DNA of 64,000 nt from Ctenosaura bakeri (GCA_948474755.1 CAOLHI010000024.1:1116001-1180000); one strand, 5' to 3'. Positions 23,605 to 36,690 are shown, numbered from the stretch's first letter. Translations and numbers: made by a program. Notes: a model not told the origin generated them from the sequence alone.

Positions 23605-26033
23605 TGCATACACATAGACGGCCACCATAAAACCGGGATGGGAGACATTGGCAGGTCTGAGGGTAGTTATGGCCTCTCTTGGACATGGTATTGGCTGCAC
23701 AACCTATGGAAATATTATTTCTTCTTCTTCTTCTTCTTCTTTCATTAAAAGAAAAAAATAACAGTGTTGGGTGAAAGTTGCATTCCTGAAGCTACTTACA
23801 AGCTCAAATCATAATGCAGTCAAGGAGATTGTAGTCAACCTTATGCTTGTACTGAATTCAGTAATTTTATTAAGATACCTTTGCATAGGCACAGACATAT
23901 TTAGAAGTTTGTTGGTCATATTAATCTTTTTCATCCATTGGGCATAAGTTTGCATTTGCTCATGTATCCTTCTGTGAGGAGCAGGGGAGAGAGTCTGCTG
24001 TCTCAGTCCTTCAGGTGTGAATCCAGAGATTTTTGTTTTATTTCTCTAACAGCCTCTGATGTGGAGTATATTATCTCATGTTTCATATTCTTCATAGATT
24101 GCTCTTTGCCTAAGAAACACCACAGCAGTAAACAGAAGAATGCTTAGTTGGGTTGCTGCTGTACAAATGGCATCAAAGACTAACTTGCCAGTTTCAATTT
24201 CAGCACTCAGACAGGCTCAGCAAAGGAAATTGAATACTGTCTTGCAGTTTACACACAAATATGGACATGCTGTGTCAGTGAAATGGCTTCACTTTTTGTA
24301 GTTAGCATTTAAAAGCTCTACCTTTCTGCTTTTTGCTTCGATTTGAATGTAACAATTTTATATACTCCCACATTTTCATGTTTCATAGGTTGTTATCGTA
24401 GATAGTCCAAAAATGCTTCTCTTCTGCACCCTTGCCCAAGAACTGAGAAAGAAAAGCCAGTTATTGGTGATCTGCAAAGCAAAGCAAAGTTATTGCTAGT
24501 CTGCGAGGCCCAATGCTTGTCAGATTCACTCTCTACCCTTCAGTGCTGGCTGCCAGCAGGCTGAAGGAGAGAAATGTACCACCCTTATCTACCAAGTGAG
24601 TGACCTACCTTGCTTCTAGCCTTACCTCTTCACATTCTACACATTTAAGTGCTAGGGATGGCCAGCTTTTATCTACTATATATAGACTCCAAGGCTTACT
24701 GAAGGTGATTTCAGATACACTACAACTGAAGTTTTGGTCCCCATCCCCTGGAACCAAATGGCCCTAAAGGAATAGGTATAGGAAAACAGTCATTCCCCCA
24801 AAATGCCTTAGGATACTCTCCAAATGTACTTTCAAATTTCCCTGCTATGTTGTTTCCTGCAGTGTCTGCTGTTTCCCTTTTCCAGTGAACTTAGATCATT
24901 TGTTTTCAAGAACATACATTCTGTCGTAGTGCCAAACCGCTGCTCATAATGGGATATACTTAAATACCCTAAACATGTATATTATGGCAATGCACTGAAG
25001 AATAAAACAACAGATCTAAGTTATTTAAAAACCCATTAAATACATGAAGCTATTTTACAATGAGTCAGATCACTGGTCCTCCTAGCTTGATGCTCTCCAG
25101 GGTCTCAAGCAGGGATCTTATTTCCTAACAGCCTTTTAACAGGAAATGGCAAGAACGATAATCTGTGTCCTTCTATATGAAAGTCTTTGGCTGTCTGCCT
25201 ATGTGATATGGCTCTCTCCTTATTTTTAATTCTCTTTTATCTTACTGCTTGTCCCACAATCCTGTGGGCATACCATTTCCTTTCCTGTATCCTAAACCAA
25301 AGAGAATTCAAATGAAACTGTGGAAGAGGCTGCTTGGTTTTGGTTTTTGTCTAGGTTTCAAATTGTCAGACTCCAACAGGAACAGTGGGAAGATCATCTT
25401 TATGACTAATTGAAAAAAGACAAAGCCCTGTTGAAATTATGTATCTTTAATGATATGCAGTAGCAAATGGAAGCTATTTCTCAGACAGAGAGATCTCCTG
25501 CTTTTGAGATTACAGTGGGATCTCTTACTTCTGAGATTACATTAAATCCCACAGTATTTAATTACATGCATGTTCCTCGTAGAAACAAGCAGTACTTTGC
25601 CTGTGTGGATAATTTTGCTGTTGTTGTTTTTTCTCTCTCTCTCTTTTGCTGAGATTTTTTGTCATTGCCAGAATTTGTTTTCAGTTATATCTTTGCTTTC
25701 TTTCAATATTGGTGGAAAATCAGTGTGGCCGTGATTTTATTAAATGGTATTTTCAATGCCAGAAGTCTTTTTCTTTGCCTCTTAAGGTTGCTTCAGAAGG
25801 CTAAACCAAGCAGGGTACTACAAATGTTATCAGATGATTGATGTGAGAACACATGGACATTTCTAAAGTAGTGCGCTGCTAGTATCTCTGCTGCAAAAGC
25901 CCTGGGGTTATTTTGGGGGAGGGGGAGGTGAGTAAGAACTGAACACTATGCAAGTCCTGTTAAAGGATAGTTGATAGCACTTGCACCAATATAACAGTAT
26001 AGATTGGCAACCAAAGTGATTATCAGTGTTTTT
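23605..26033. other. No recognised gene; (CTT)n repeat
   Basis: A (CTT)n run lies at 23,720-23,742. The rest is AT-rich with no recognised gene or repeat. Confidence 0.4.
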
Positions 26034-26182
26034 CAGGGATGAGTAACCTGTGAGCCTTCAGATGTTAGACTGCAACTCTCATCACTGTTAATCATTATAG
26101 CCGATGAAAAGGAATATCATTGTGGAAATATTAGGAGCTGGGAATCTAATTTCTGGGAGGGGGCACAACTTGCTCACCACTG
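26034..26182. mobile_element. hAT-like palindromic MITE
   Basis: Ends CAGGGATGAGTAACCTGTG and ACAACTTGCTCACCACTG are imperfect inverted repeats. The left arm contains CTTCAGATGTTAGACTGCAA and CTCTCATCACTGTTAATC, as in the lizard palindrome at 11,064. Confidence 0.65.
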
Positions 26183-29031
26183 ATGCATATGTTTTATGTC
26201 ACTCCCTACTTTCCAGATTGAGTCTGTGTTGCAAGTAAAAACTGTTAAAAGTGACATTCTTTCTTGCCATAACATACTGGTTTTCAGAGATGTAATGTTT
26301 CCATGTTGCAGATTGGCATAACAGGTGGGTCTGGAGTCATTTGGAAAGGTTGATGATTACTGTCCTATAGGAAAACTCAAATGAAAAGGCAACATGACAC
26401 CTTTAAGAGTAATATGTTTATAGTAGCAATTTTTCAATGTTCTTATATGCAGGTATATTGTTATAACTGTGTTTTTTATGTTCCACCATATCTTCTTCAA
26501 CATATGACAACTCTTTGAATGAGAGACCTCTTGGAAACTCTGTTATTTACAGCCCTGCTCAGGTCTTCCAAACATAGCGCTATGGCCTCCTTTTTCTTTT
26601 TTTCTTTTTAAGTCAATCCATGCATAATGCAGTCTTCCTCTTTTCCTCTTGGTTTCCACTTTTCCCAGCATAAATATCTTTCCCAATGAGTCCTATTTTC
26701 TCATGATGTGTCCAAGTACAATAGCCTCAGTTAGGTCAAGTTATCTTCCAGGGACATTTCAGGATTGATTTGCTCAGATTCAAGTGCCTTTTGATTTGGA
26801 CAGTATCTTACTACAGATTATGCTTAAGCAATTGTTAGCTAACTCCTTTTAATTACTACAACTTAAACACAGGAATACAAACACAGGCCTAGAAGTGTGA
26901 TATTGTTTGCTGATATTAATTTAGTTTATTCTATTCTTCAATGAAATCTATTGCTAGAAAGGTTATTTTATTTTTAGCAATGGTTATTTAAAAATATCTG
27001 GCATCTTAATAGCATTCAACACCCCCATAAAATAAACCACTTGCAGTATATAGCAGTAACAATTTTATGTGAAAGTACACAAACAGTAATATATTAAACA
27101 TTTTAGTTCTCTAAGTCATCAAACCTTTATATTCTCCCTACGGCTTATAAATAAGCTATGAAACAAAATGTGCTTTGATTTTGCTAACATAACTTGTAAT
27201 TTAAAGTAGCTTCACATGTTACAATAAAGAAGTGGAGAGGACGTACAACCAAGTTTTCCTTATTGCAAATGTACTCAGTATCTGAAAAAGAATGGGAAGG
27301 TATAGAAATAGTTTCATATGAACCCAAGTTATATAAGGGATGTGGTGAAAGGAATTACAAGTTGTTAACATTTGAACTCCTATTTTTGTACTGTTCTATG
27401 GAGAAAACGAAAGAGAACATAACATTTTCAGTGATAATAAACCATTACACATTTCAGCAATACTGATTGGAACAGAATTGAGTTATTGTGCACCTTGTAT
27501 ACATCTCTGGCTGATACAATAAGGTGATATGCTTTGGGAAGATGCACATAAAACTATATTTGTATGAGCAGCCAGAATCCTATTGGTTCTTTATGCTGGC
27601 ATAACAATCTGTTACACTAGTGTAATGCCATTTTTAGAGCAGTAGGAAATGTCTGCTTAGGAACCAGCAGGCAACTTTTTCTTCTGGCAAACGTGGTTTT
27701 TGTTTCTGCTTCCCCCACCCTTTCCTGTAGCACCCAGAGCCATTTTATGGCAACTGTAGCCACCTGTACTGTTCTAATTATCTCAAACAACAGGATTGTG
27801 GCCATTGGCATTAGCAAGGGACCATGTTTCTACATATGACAGCTGGAATGAATAAGAAAGGTATGAGGGCACAGAATATATAGTTAACCTAAATCTGTAA
27901 TTTTAAAATATTTTGAGAGCCTTCAATATTTTGTCTTGTATTTGGTTCACCCCCCACCCCCACCAAAAGCACCTCCCAGAGATGGTATGGATGAATTTTT
28001 GGGAAGGAAAAGGAGGCCATAACCTTAAATATTAAGCCAATGAAATTTTTTCTTTGCTTTAACCCTCTCTCTCTCTTTTTTCCTACTGAGTGGCAACCAT
28101 GTCAGTCTGCATTCCTCAAACAGAATGCCCTTGACTACAGCATGACATTGTAACTACCAAACCAAGTCACTTCTTCCAGTGGCACAAAGTGTTTGAGCGG
28201 GGAGGGAGATGTTCAGAAGAGAAAAGGAGGGAAAGTCCTGGGAGTTGGTTAGACAAGCATATTTAAAACTTCCAGTCAGAGAACTCTAGTGCCTCACAAA
28301 GCTACGAATCCAGGACCCCATAGGATATTGCCATGCCAATATTGTGAAGTGGGTCTATGTGTGAAGTTGGCATTATATTATTAAATAAGAAAAAACTGTT
28401 AATGTATTGTAGTTATGTAGGCATTAGAAATCTTTACCCATACTTCCATGAACGGCATAGTCAGAGAAGAATTTTTACTTCTTGTTAAAGTATGTTTTCA
28501 TGCAGTAGGATTTCCAATTCTAGAAGACTGCCCTTTGCTTTCAGTGATATAAGGTTGCATGATATGGAGTAGAGTTCCATATCTAGTTCCATGATGGCCT
28601 TTTATTATATCACACTCTCACTTTTTGCTGCTATAATGGCATTTAATAGTGTGCTTAGCAACCATGTCTGGGTTTTTAAAAAATTAACAACAGACACCAT
28701 GTTTAATTCAAACCCAGCAAATTATACTTTCCAGGAACCATAGTTTGCTTACAAATCAGAATCCAAAGCTGTTGTTGGTAATGATTTCAGATGACAATTT
28801 GTAGCAAACTACAGTTGCTGTAAACTATAATTTGAAAAGTCTGGATGAAACTGCTAGTAGAGATTTAGCACAATTCATTATCAAAAAACCTTTTATCTCT
28901 CTTGGAAGTATAAAGATGAGGATTGGGTGCATGAGGACAAGGTTACTTGTGCACAAAGTAAAATATAAACTGCCACCAAGTCTGAACACACAGAGTGATT
29001 AGTTTTCATCTTACAGAAGTACTTTATCTAT
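26183..29031. other. No recognised feature
   Basis: AT-rich. A degraded family A-like arm may lie at about 28,285-28,330 (AAGCTACGAATCCAGGACCC), but too diverged to call. Confidence 0.4.
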
Positions 29032-29691
29032 GGCCATTTTCACACTAGACTCATTAGCGTGTTGTGGCATTACAATCCTGGCATTGTGATGCCATCGAGT
29101 TAGGAATGCTCTTTTTTGCACCCTTCCGCCTTAAGCGGATGAGTATTGCCACTGGTGTTCCTTCCACATTACAGCATCCTTGGCCATTCCCTTTCCTCAC
29201 CTTCACCATGCCCCATCACTCCTGATTGGGTGGGTGGGGGGGTTGTTTGTTTTATTTTTGGAAGCTATAGTAATGCAACAATGTTATAATCACATGACAC
29301 ACCAGTACACCATTGCACTTTTGCACTATAAAAGTTTTAACTGAAAAGAGAAATTTATAATAAACACAGAGGGTGATAGAAAGTTACCACTCCATGGGAG
29401 TCACTGAGGGAGGGAAAAGCTGGGCACGCCTGCAGCCTGCCCACTGCTGGATCCGCAATAACAGGAAGTACTATCAACTGCTATAATGCTGCTGCACTGG
29501 GACAGCTGACAGAATTGAAGCACTAAAAGGGGATCTAGTGGATTTTTTTCTTGGAAATAGAATATGGCAGTTTGGTGACACTTGGAGGCGGGATAGCAGC
29601 TGGATAGTGATGACATCGTGTGGTAACATGGCTTCTGAACTGGAAACAACCCACTGTTGATGTACTATAGCAGCATTGTGTGGAAATGGCC
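29032..29691. mobile_element. Possible larger GGCC-ended element
   Basis: Left end GGCCATTTTCACACTAGACT matches the family A terminus. The right end, GTGTGGAAATGGCC, is its inverted counterpart 660 bp away. Inside is GCTCTTTTTTGCACCCTTCC near 29,108, which resembles the start of family B, and GCTATAATGCTGCTGCACT near 29,481. No matching 3-bp duplication is visible. It may be one diverged element or remnants of two. Confidence 0.45.
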
Positions 29692-29814
29692 CAAATGTCT
29701 TAATCACACAAAAACTGTGGTTCACCTTGACTGTGATTTAGGGCAGGACTTGCTATAAATCCGCAGGTGACTTGAAGGCACATACACACACAAGCAACTT
29801 TTATCCCTCCAGTT

Positions 29815-29922
29815 ATTTCTGGACCACAGCTCCTATCAGCCCTAGCCAGCAGAGTCTGTGATGAGGGCCCATGGAAGTTAGAGTCCTGGAACTTTTGGAG
29901 GACCACAAATATCCCAGCCCTG
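29815..29922. mobile_element. hAT-like palindromic MITE, partial
   Basis: CTGGACCACAGCTCCTATCA followed by GGAAGTTAGAGTCCTGGAAC and CCAGCCCTG at the right end. Matches the arms of the palindromic repeat at 11,064. The left terminus is not found. Confidence 0.5.
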
Positions 29923-31026
29923 CTTTAAGGAACTGAACTAACATCACATCTTGGTTTACAATCCTGGTTTATTTGCCTAAAGTGAGGATGGGCTTCTTGT
30001 TGTTAGTGGGTTAGTTTAAAAGGCAAATGAAAACTTTCCGTCTCCTTATGTGTGTGCTGCAGGAGTATTTGAGAGTGTGAAAGCCTGAAGCTTACCCAGG
30101 CTTCTTCCAGTAGACTTAAACTTTGGGTTAACTTTAAGGCTAAATGCAACTAATATATGCAGGATCAAGAAGAGGTCCATAACCTCCTGGCCACTCCTTG
30201 AAATTTCTAAGGTTCTGGGCAGCTGTAATATACTGAAACATTTTTACTGTGCTGAAGGAAATATTTATAGTGATGTGCAATAATTGTGGAAAAACATTTA
30301 GATTTTTGTGATTAGCTTCTCAATCACTATGCTTCCCCCATCCCCGACAGTGTATTTTAAATACTCATGACATTTGAATAATAATAATGTTCACAGCAAC
30401 GTAAGAAGAACTGCAAATTTATTAGACTGTTTAAATGACAAATATGTAGTAACTGTCATAAAAGACCAGAGCAAGCAAAGATGTCTGTATGCAGGAAAGC
30501 ATTTAAGCAGTGCACTTGAGCATCAGTTCAATATAATTTACTGCTCACTTGAATTAGAACCTCAAAAATAACAAGCAGAGAAGCTCTATGTACATTATTG
30601 TCTTCTGGTGCATTTCTTAAAAGGTAAAAAGAAGAAAAAACATCCAAAATATTCCTTGAAGAGGAGTACAGCCTCATCCAGATCAGAACTCCTTTATTTC
30701 CAAGATTTTTTTTTACGGAACATTGAAAATAACATAGAGCATAGAAACTGACCTGGATAAACTGCAGAAGGGAATTGTTGGTAGGCAATGGCACATGTGT
30801 GTAGGAGAATGTTCAAGAGAGTCTGTGATAGTATGTCTTCAGTCACCTGGGGCCAGAACTGGCAACAAGGTTTATAGTAGGGTTTAGTTCCTTCAATATT
30901 TATTTACTTACTTACTTAAATACTTGGTAGACCATTTCTTCTTATAAGGAACCGTTTCTGGTTTTGTAGCTCTCTCCAAGCAAAATTTGACGTGCTGCAA
31001 GAGACAGATTTTATTTCATGGTGGCT
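29923..31026. other. No recognised feature
   Basis: AT-rich sequence, no gene or repeat recognised. Confidence 0.45.
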
Positions 31027-31228
31027 TTTATTGTTGTTGTTCTGTGCCTTCAAGTCATTTCCAACTTATGGTGACCCTCTGGGAGCCCCATCACAAGGGT
31101 TTCTGGGGCTGAGTCAGTGTGACACACTCAAGATCACCCAGTGGATTTCCAGGGCCAAGCAAGGAACTGAAACCTGGTCCCTAGTGTTGTAGTCTAGTGC
31201 TCGAACCACTATACCAGCTGGCTCTTGT
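31027..31228 (-). mobile_element. tRNA-derived SINE, antisense
   Basis: TTGTTGTTGTTCTGTGCCTT, CCAACTTATGGTGACCCT, AGATCACCCAGTGGATTTCC and finally the head complement CGAACCACTATACCAGCTGG. Nearly full length, about 200 bp. Confidence 0.85.
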
Positions 31229-32385
31229 GCCTTTTATAGCCCTCAAGATAGTATTATAAATACTTTAAGTATGCACAGTAGATAAAAATAAGATGTATTG
31301 TTCCAGTTTCTCTTCTATATTTACTTTATATACTCAAAATCTTAGGTAACAGACTGGACTTGTTTCTTGGTGTCTTTACTTTACCTAACTTTCAAGAGAA
31401 GTGATGTACATGCTTTTGGTTTGTGTCCCTGATGGAAGGATTGGAACCACTAGAATTGTATTGTGGATCTTAGCTGTAGATGATGGATTATACAGCTCAT
31501 TCTGAGTGTAAGTATGATATAGCAGTCTGTTGGTTTCTAGTTAGTTGCACAGTGGTATCTAGTAATACAGCCGCTATGTGGTTTTGAATAATTTACTGTC
31601 ACTGTATCCTACAGGGATAAACCAGGTAACTTTCTGTCCACCCAAGTCACATGGCCTTAGCTGTGTGATTCAGTGTCATTGCCAGAAGCAACCATGTGAG
31701 TCAAAGGGGAAGATCACTTTAGCTGGGGAGTTATCCAACAGAGGAAAAGATACTGCTTAAACAATAGACAGAACCCATCTGAAATTGTGTAAACAATGTT
31801 GGTATGATAACCTTCCTGTCCAGTCGTCAGGGTCCATAGTGTTCCACTTCTCGTTAGGAGGTATGAAGAATGTATGACATACTGCCAGGTGGGCAGTATT
31901 GTCTTGGCTCTGGTGCTCAGTCCCAGATATATTGTTGCTTCTCTGCCCAGGTTTCTGGGATGATCTTCGTGAGTCTGAAGTGTATGGAATAGAGCCAAAT
32001 TAGGGTGCCAGAGATTAGCTGGAGGTCCCAGAAGGGCTGCTGACTTCCATAAATTCCCACTGATACCAGGATAAGCGGCAGAATCCAGTTGTGGGTGGCA
32101 GCTCCCATGCCAGTGGAACAGTGGGTTGGCTCTGGCTTTAGATCAGACTTTAAAGGAATGATCTGTGGTAGCAAATCTATATTTAAACTAAGTTTAGCAC
32201 CTTGGACAACTCCTTTAAAGTTCTTTAAAGTCCAAACTTCAACCCAGAATGCATTTGCCAGCCCACTGACATAGGAGACACCAACTGTTATGGATAGAAT
32301 CCTCCTCTTCCAAGATCTCATAACAGTTCTGGGAAGGTTGTGGCAGAAAGGAGCTAGGATACAACAATCCTGGGAGAGCAAGGGC
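31229..32385. other. No recognised gene
   Basis: A 156-codon antisense frame at 31,917-32,387 and a shorter one at 31,714-31,998 show no recognised domain. The + strand reading is equally unremarkable. Left unannotated. Confidence 0.35.
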
Positions 32386-32960
32386 AAATGATCTATTTAT
32401 TTGTGTATTTGAATGATTTTATCCTGCCCTTTTACCATGAGATCTTAAGGAGCCAAACATATAAAACTATATAAACAATTTAGATAATTCCAAATTAAAA
32501 ATCAATAAATAATATAAGTAAAATACAAACATATGAAACCATCCAAACAAGTTAAAACCGTTATATCAGGCTTAAAAGAATTAAAAATTATGTACATACA
32601 TAAAAAAATAAATTATGTTCCAAAATTAATAAAAAAGGAACCAATGTTGATATCAAGCCTCCAGGAGGAGGGCATTCCTCAAAAGGAGCACGACTGCTTA
32701 AAAAATCCTCTTCTCTGTCTTTCCCCATCATATTATACTTACTGGTGGGACACAGAGGAAGGCCCTTCCACCAGATCTGAGTCCTCAGGCAGGTATATAT
32801 AACGGTACAATAAAGACAAATAATACTTTAGAGGGGATTGAAATGTCACTGGCAAAAGAGTCAGAATTCTGGTACAGTCTTTGTTGGAGACCAGGTATGG
32901 AGGAATTCTTTTCCTTTGGTCTTACAAAAAGAGAAAATATGTTTGGATGGGCAATAGCTC
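32386..32960 (-). repeat. Degraded LINE-like interspersed repeat
   Basis: Contains TTTATCCTGCCCTTTTACCA, GATCTTAAGGAGCCAAAC and GGAGGAGGGCATTCCTC, blocks that I associate with common lizard LINE-derived repeats (a GGGAGGGCATTCC-like segment followed by a ragged A/T-rich end). Family, boundaries and orientation are uncertain. Confidence 0.35.
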
Positions 32961-33140
32961 TGTCAGAGCACTTAACTTATAAACTAAGATTAGAAAAAGG
33001 AGTTCTAAAAGATCACTTTGAGATTGTATGTTAACCATTTCAGGTAGACCTTCCTCATGTGAGACCTCCTTAAATTTGAGGTTGTGCGAAGCGTGGTGTT
33101 GCTATATCTAAATCTATTATCTAAAGTGACAGTCTACCAG

Positions 33141-33169
33141 TCTCCTCCTTCTCCTCCTCCTCCTCCTCC
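33141..33169. repeat. (CTC)n / (CTT) microsatellite
   Basis: Run of CTC and CTT triplets. The arginine-rich antisense frame across it is an artefact of the repeat. Confidence 0.9.
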
Positions 33170-33319
33170 TTCCATGACATGATGGGAGCACATTAAGCTG
33201 CTGTATATGTGCACACACTAATGAGGAGGGAGCATTACAGCACAGAACTCCTGGGGTAACGGAGGGAGGCATTGGGGGGGACAGTGATGTCTGTTCTGCT
33301 GCAGACACTCACATGTCAT

Positions 33320-33381
33320 GTCCATAATAGGACTTGAGCATCCCCAGATGCTCAACCCCAGTGGATATGAGGGTCCACTGT
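33320..33381 (+). mobile_element. Tigger-like MITE, 3' fragment
   Basis: CATAATAGGACTTGAGCATC followed by GTGGATATGAGGGTCCACTG, the right end of the MER2-like element seen complete at 23,399. Confidence 0.65.
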
Positions 33382-33464
33382 ATTAGTTTGGTTATGGTTG
33401 ATTTCCTGAGGGAATACACTGCCCTCCTTCTTGTTGGTAGGCCTCACCTCCATAGCAACTGGCC

Positions 33465-33535
33465 TGAGCTCTCTGGCTGAGTATTCTAAAGGCCCCTCCC
33501 TGACCTGCCAACCCCAGAATTCCATAGAATCTTTA
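33465..33535. mobile_element. Family A MITE, fragment
   Basis: GAGCTCTCTGGCTGAGTATT, AAGGCCCCTCCCTGACC and CCCAGAATTCCATAGAAT match the centre and one arm of long-subtype family A. Both termini are missing. Confidence 0.55.
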
Positions 33536-33539
33536 CAGC

Positions 33540-33591
33540 CAGCCAATCATATGAGGTCTTCTCGCCTCACACAGCCAATCATATGAGGTCT
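33540..33591 (+). repeat. Short direct repeat, two units
   Basis: The 20-bp unit CAGCCAATCATATGAGGTCT occurs at 33,540-33,559 and again at 33,572-33,591, 32 bp apart, just 5' of the CR1 element. An ACAGACAAACT repeat follows at about 33,611-33,640. Confidence 0.9.
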
Positions 33592-33654
33592 TTGCCTGCC
33601 TGACATAGACAAACAGACAAACTCACAAACAGACAAACTTTGACTTTTATATAG

Positions 33655-36600
33655 TACATTAGGTCTTTAAACTAAGTTTCGCTGGGGAGGGAGACAATAT
33701 TATTCAGGGCAAGGACTCGGAGAGCGCAGGGGGGAAAGGCCCAAATGATACTGGACAAGAAGTACAAGCGGCCAATGGCGGAAGGAGTAGAAACAATAGT
33801 ACAGGACTTGCAGGAAGGGCCCGGGGACTTAAGTGTCTCTACACTAATGCAAGGAGTATGGGAAACAAGCAGGATGAACTTGAACTCCTAGTACAACAAA
33901 ATAAATATGATTTGATAGGCATCACTGAGACCTGGTGGGATGAGTCTCATGATTGGAATATAGGAATAGAGGGGTATAGCCTATTTTGTAAAAATAGACC
34001 AAACAAGAAAGGAGGAGGAGTAGCCTTGTGTGTCAAGGATGTTTTCACCTGTGAAGAGATCCAGGACTTAAACCCAGAAAGCCAGGTCGAGAGCATTTGG
34101 GTAAGAATTAAGGCAACGAGAAACAATAGGGATATTCTGGTGGGGGTTTACTACAGACCTCCCACCCAGGCTGAGGACTTGGATGATGCCTTCCTCAACC
34201 AAATGACTGCACATTCAAAGAGGAGAGATACAGTAATAATAGGAGACTTCAATTACCCGGATATATGCTGGCAGTCAAACTCTGCCAAGACAGCAAGGTC
34301 CAGCAAGTTTCTTGCTTCTCTTGCAGACAACTTCATGGTCCAGAAGGTGGAAGAGGCCACAAGGGGATCAAATATTCTAGATCTGATCCTGACCAACAGG
34401 GACAACCTTGTTAATGAGGTAGAAGTGGTTGGATCTTTAGGGGGGAGTGACCATGCCCTATTGGAATTTGGCATTCAGTGGGAAGGAGAAGATAAGGGTA
34501 GCCAGACACTCATCTTAGATTTTAAAAAAGCAGACTTCTGTAAACTTAGGGAGCTGCTGGCTGGAATTCCATGGTCAGGAACAGTGAAAGGGAAAGGAGT
34601 TCAGGAGGCATGGGAGTTCCTTAAAAAGGAGATACTGAAGGCACAGTCTAAAACAGTGCCATTAAGGAGGAAAAATGGAAGGCATCTGAAGAAACCAAAA
34701 TGGTTGACTAAAGAATTCTCAGCTGAGCTAAGTGTTAAGAGAAACATGTATAGGAAATGGAAGAAGGGGGAAACCACCAAAGAAGAATTTAAGCAAGTAA
34801 CTAGGAGATGTAGGGAGGAAGTCAGAAAGGCTAAAGCACAGAAGGAACTTAGGCTGGCCAGAGACATTAAAAACAATAAAAAGGGTTTTTTTAAACATGT
34901 CCGCAGCAAAAGGAAAAAGAAGGAGACAGTAGGGTCGCTACGCAGAGAAGATGGCGAATTACTCACAGGGGGAAGAGAAAAGGCAGAGCTACTTAACACC
35001 TTCTTTGCCTCCGTATTTTCCCAGAAGGATACAAGCACTCAACCTGGCGGTTGGGGAGCAGGGGAGGAAGCAGGAGAAATGAGGCACATAATAGGTAGAG
35101 AGATGGTACAGGAATACCTGGCCACACTGAATGAATTCAAGTCTCCAGGGCCAGATGAATTGCATCCTAGGATTTTAAAAGAGCTGGCAGAGGTCATTTC
35201 GGAACTGCTTGCTATAATTTTTGAGAAATCTTGGAGGACAGGAGAAGTTCCAGCAGACTGGAAGAGAGCAAATGTTATCCCCATCTTCAAAAAGGGAAAA
35301 AAAGAGGACCCAAATAATTATCACCCAGTCAGCCTGACATCAGTACCCGGAAAGATCCTGGAGCAGATCATTAAGCAGTCAGTTTCTAATCATTTAGAAA
35401 GCAATGCAGTAATCACGAGAAGTCAACATGGATTTCTCAAAAATAAGTCATGCCAGACTAATCTTGTCTCTTTTTATGATAGAGTTACTAGCTTGATAGA
35501 TGAAGGGAATGCTGTGGATGTAGCATATCTCGATTTCAGTAAGGCCTTTGACAAAGTTCCCCATGACATTCTTGCAATGAAGCTAGTAAAATGTGGGCTG
35601 GACAGGGCTACTGTTTGATGGATTTGTAATTGGTTGACCGACCGAACCCAAAGGGTGATCACGAATGGCTGCTTTTCATCCTGGAGAGAAGTGACTAGTG
35701 GGGTGCCACAGGGTTCTGTCTTGGGCCCAGTGCTGTTCAATATTTTTATCAATGACTTGGATGAAGGAATAGAGTGCATGCTCATCAAATTTGCAGATGA
35801 TACCAAATTGGGAGGGGTTGCTAATATGCCAGAGGACAGGATCAAAATTCAAAATGACCTGGATAGATTGGAGAGCTGGGCCAAGGCAAACAAAATGAAA
35901 TTCAACAGAGAGAAGTGTAAGGTCCTACACTTAGGTAGAAAAAAATGGAATACAGAAATATAGGATGGGGGACACGTGGCTGGATAGCAGTACGTGTGAA
36001 AGGGATCTAGGAGTCTTCATAGATCACAAGCTGAACATGAGTCAGCAGTGTGATGCGGCAGCCAAGAAAGCCAGTGCAATTCTTGGCTGCATCAATAGGA
36101 GTATGGTGTCTAGATCGAGAGAGGTACTGGTACCACTCTACTCTGCTTTGGTTAGACCCCATCTTGAATACTGTGTCCAGTTCTGGGAACCCCAATTCAA
36201 GAAGGATATTGACAAGCTGGAGCAAGTCCAGAGGAGGGCGACCAAAATGGTGAGAGGCCTGGAAGCCATGCCCTATGAGTATAGACTTAGAGAGCTGGGT
36301 ATGTTTAGTCTACAGAAGAGAAGGTTAAGAGGGGACATGATAGCCATGTTTAAATATTTGACGGGATGCCACGTAGAGGAGGGGGAGGGCTTGTTTTCTG
36401 CTGCTCCAGAGACCAGGACAAGGAGCAATGGATTCAAGCTGCAGGAAAGGAGATTCCACCTGAACCTCAGGAAGAACTTCCTGACAGTCAGGGCTGTCCG
36501 GCAGTGGAATATGCTACCTCGGAGTGTAGTGGAGTCTCCTTCCTTGGAGGTTTTTAAGCAGAGGCTTGATGGCCATCTGTCGGGAGTGCTCTGAGGGTGT

Positions 36601-36690
36601 TCCTGCATGGCAGGGGGTTGGACTGGATGGCCCCTGTGGTCTCTTCCAACTCTACATTTCTATGATTCTATGATTCTATGTAATAATATG
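33655..36690 (+). mobile_element. CR1 LINE with nearly complete ORF2
   Basis: A long retrotransposon of the CR1 clade, non-LTR class. It consists of the ORF2 reading frame (about 33,663-36,594), a short 3' untranslated region with GGACTGGATGGCCCC, and the CR1 3' end CTCTTCCAACTCTACATTTC followed by repeated TTCTATGA octamers (36,654-36,680). ORF1 and the 5' UTR are absent, the usual 5' truncation of target-primed reverse transcription. The exact 5' edge lies near 33,655, just after a TATATAGTACATTAG sequence. No target-site duplication is clear. It is on the same strand as the GRIP1 exon, 2.6 kb upstream. Confidence 0.95.
33663..36594 (+). pseudogene. CR1 ORF2: endonuclease and reverse transcriptase, two inactivating changes
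   Basis: The frame is open from 33,663, after a TAG at 33,660. It reads through an apurinic-type endonuclease (CLYTNARSM just before 33,858, ITETWW at about 33,920, VALCVKD, GDFNYPDICW near 34,240, GGSDHALLEF near 34,445). A basic linker follows, then the reverse transcriptase (EFKSPGPDELHPR near 35,133, VSLTSVPGKILE, YLDFSKAFDKVPHD near 35,525, [20 protein letters not shown] near 35,700, and the catalytic FADDTKLG near 35,790). A TGA at 35,616-35,618 stands where relatives have arginine, probably CGA to TGA by methyl-CpG decay. The frame resumes unchanged until a one-base gain near 35,958 shifts it; the C-terminal third continues from 35,965 ([16 protein letters not shown]) to 36,594. About 977 codons in all, close to full length for ORF2. 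With only two breaks it is a fairly young copy. Confidence 0.93.

Noticed and set aside
31917..32387. 156-codon antisense frame as a gene
   Set aside because: No recognised family and no convincing splice sites.
33117..33308. Arginine-rich antisense peptide
   Set aside because: Translation of the (CTC)n microsatellite.
34601..35038. 145-codon antisense frame
   Set aside because: Shadow of the CR1 ORF2 coding strand.
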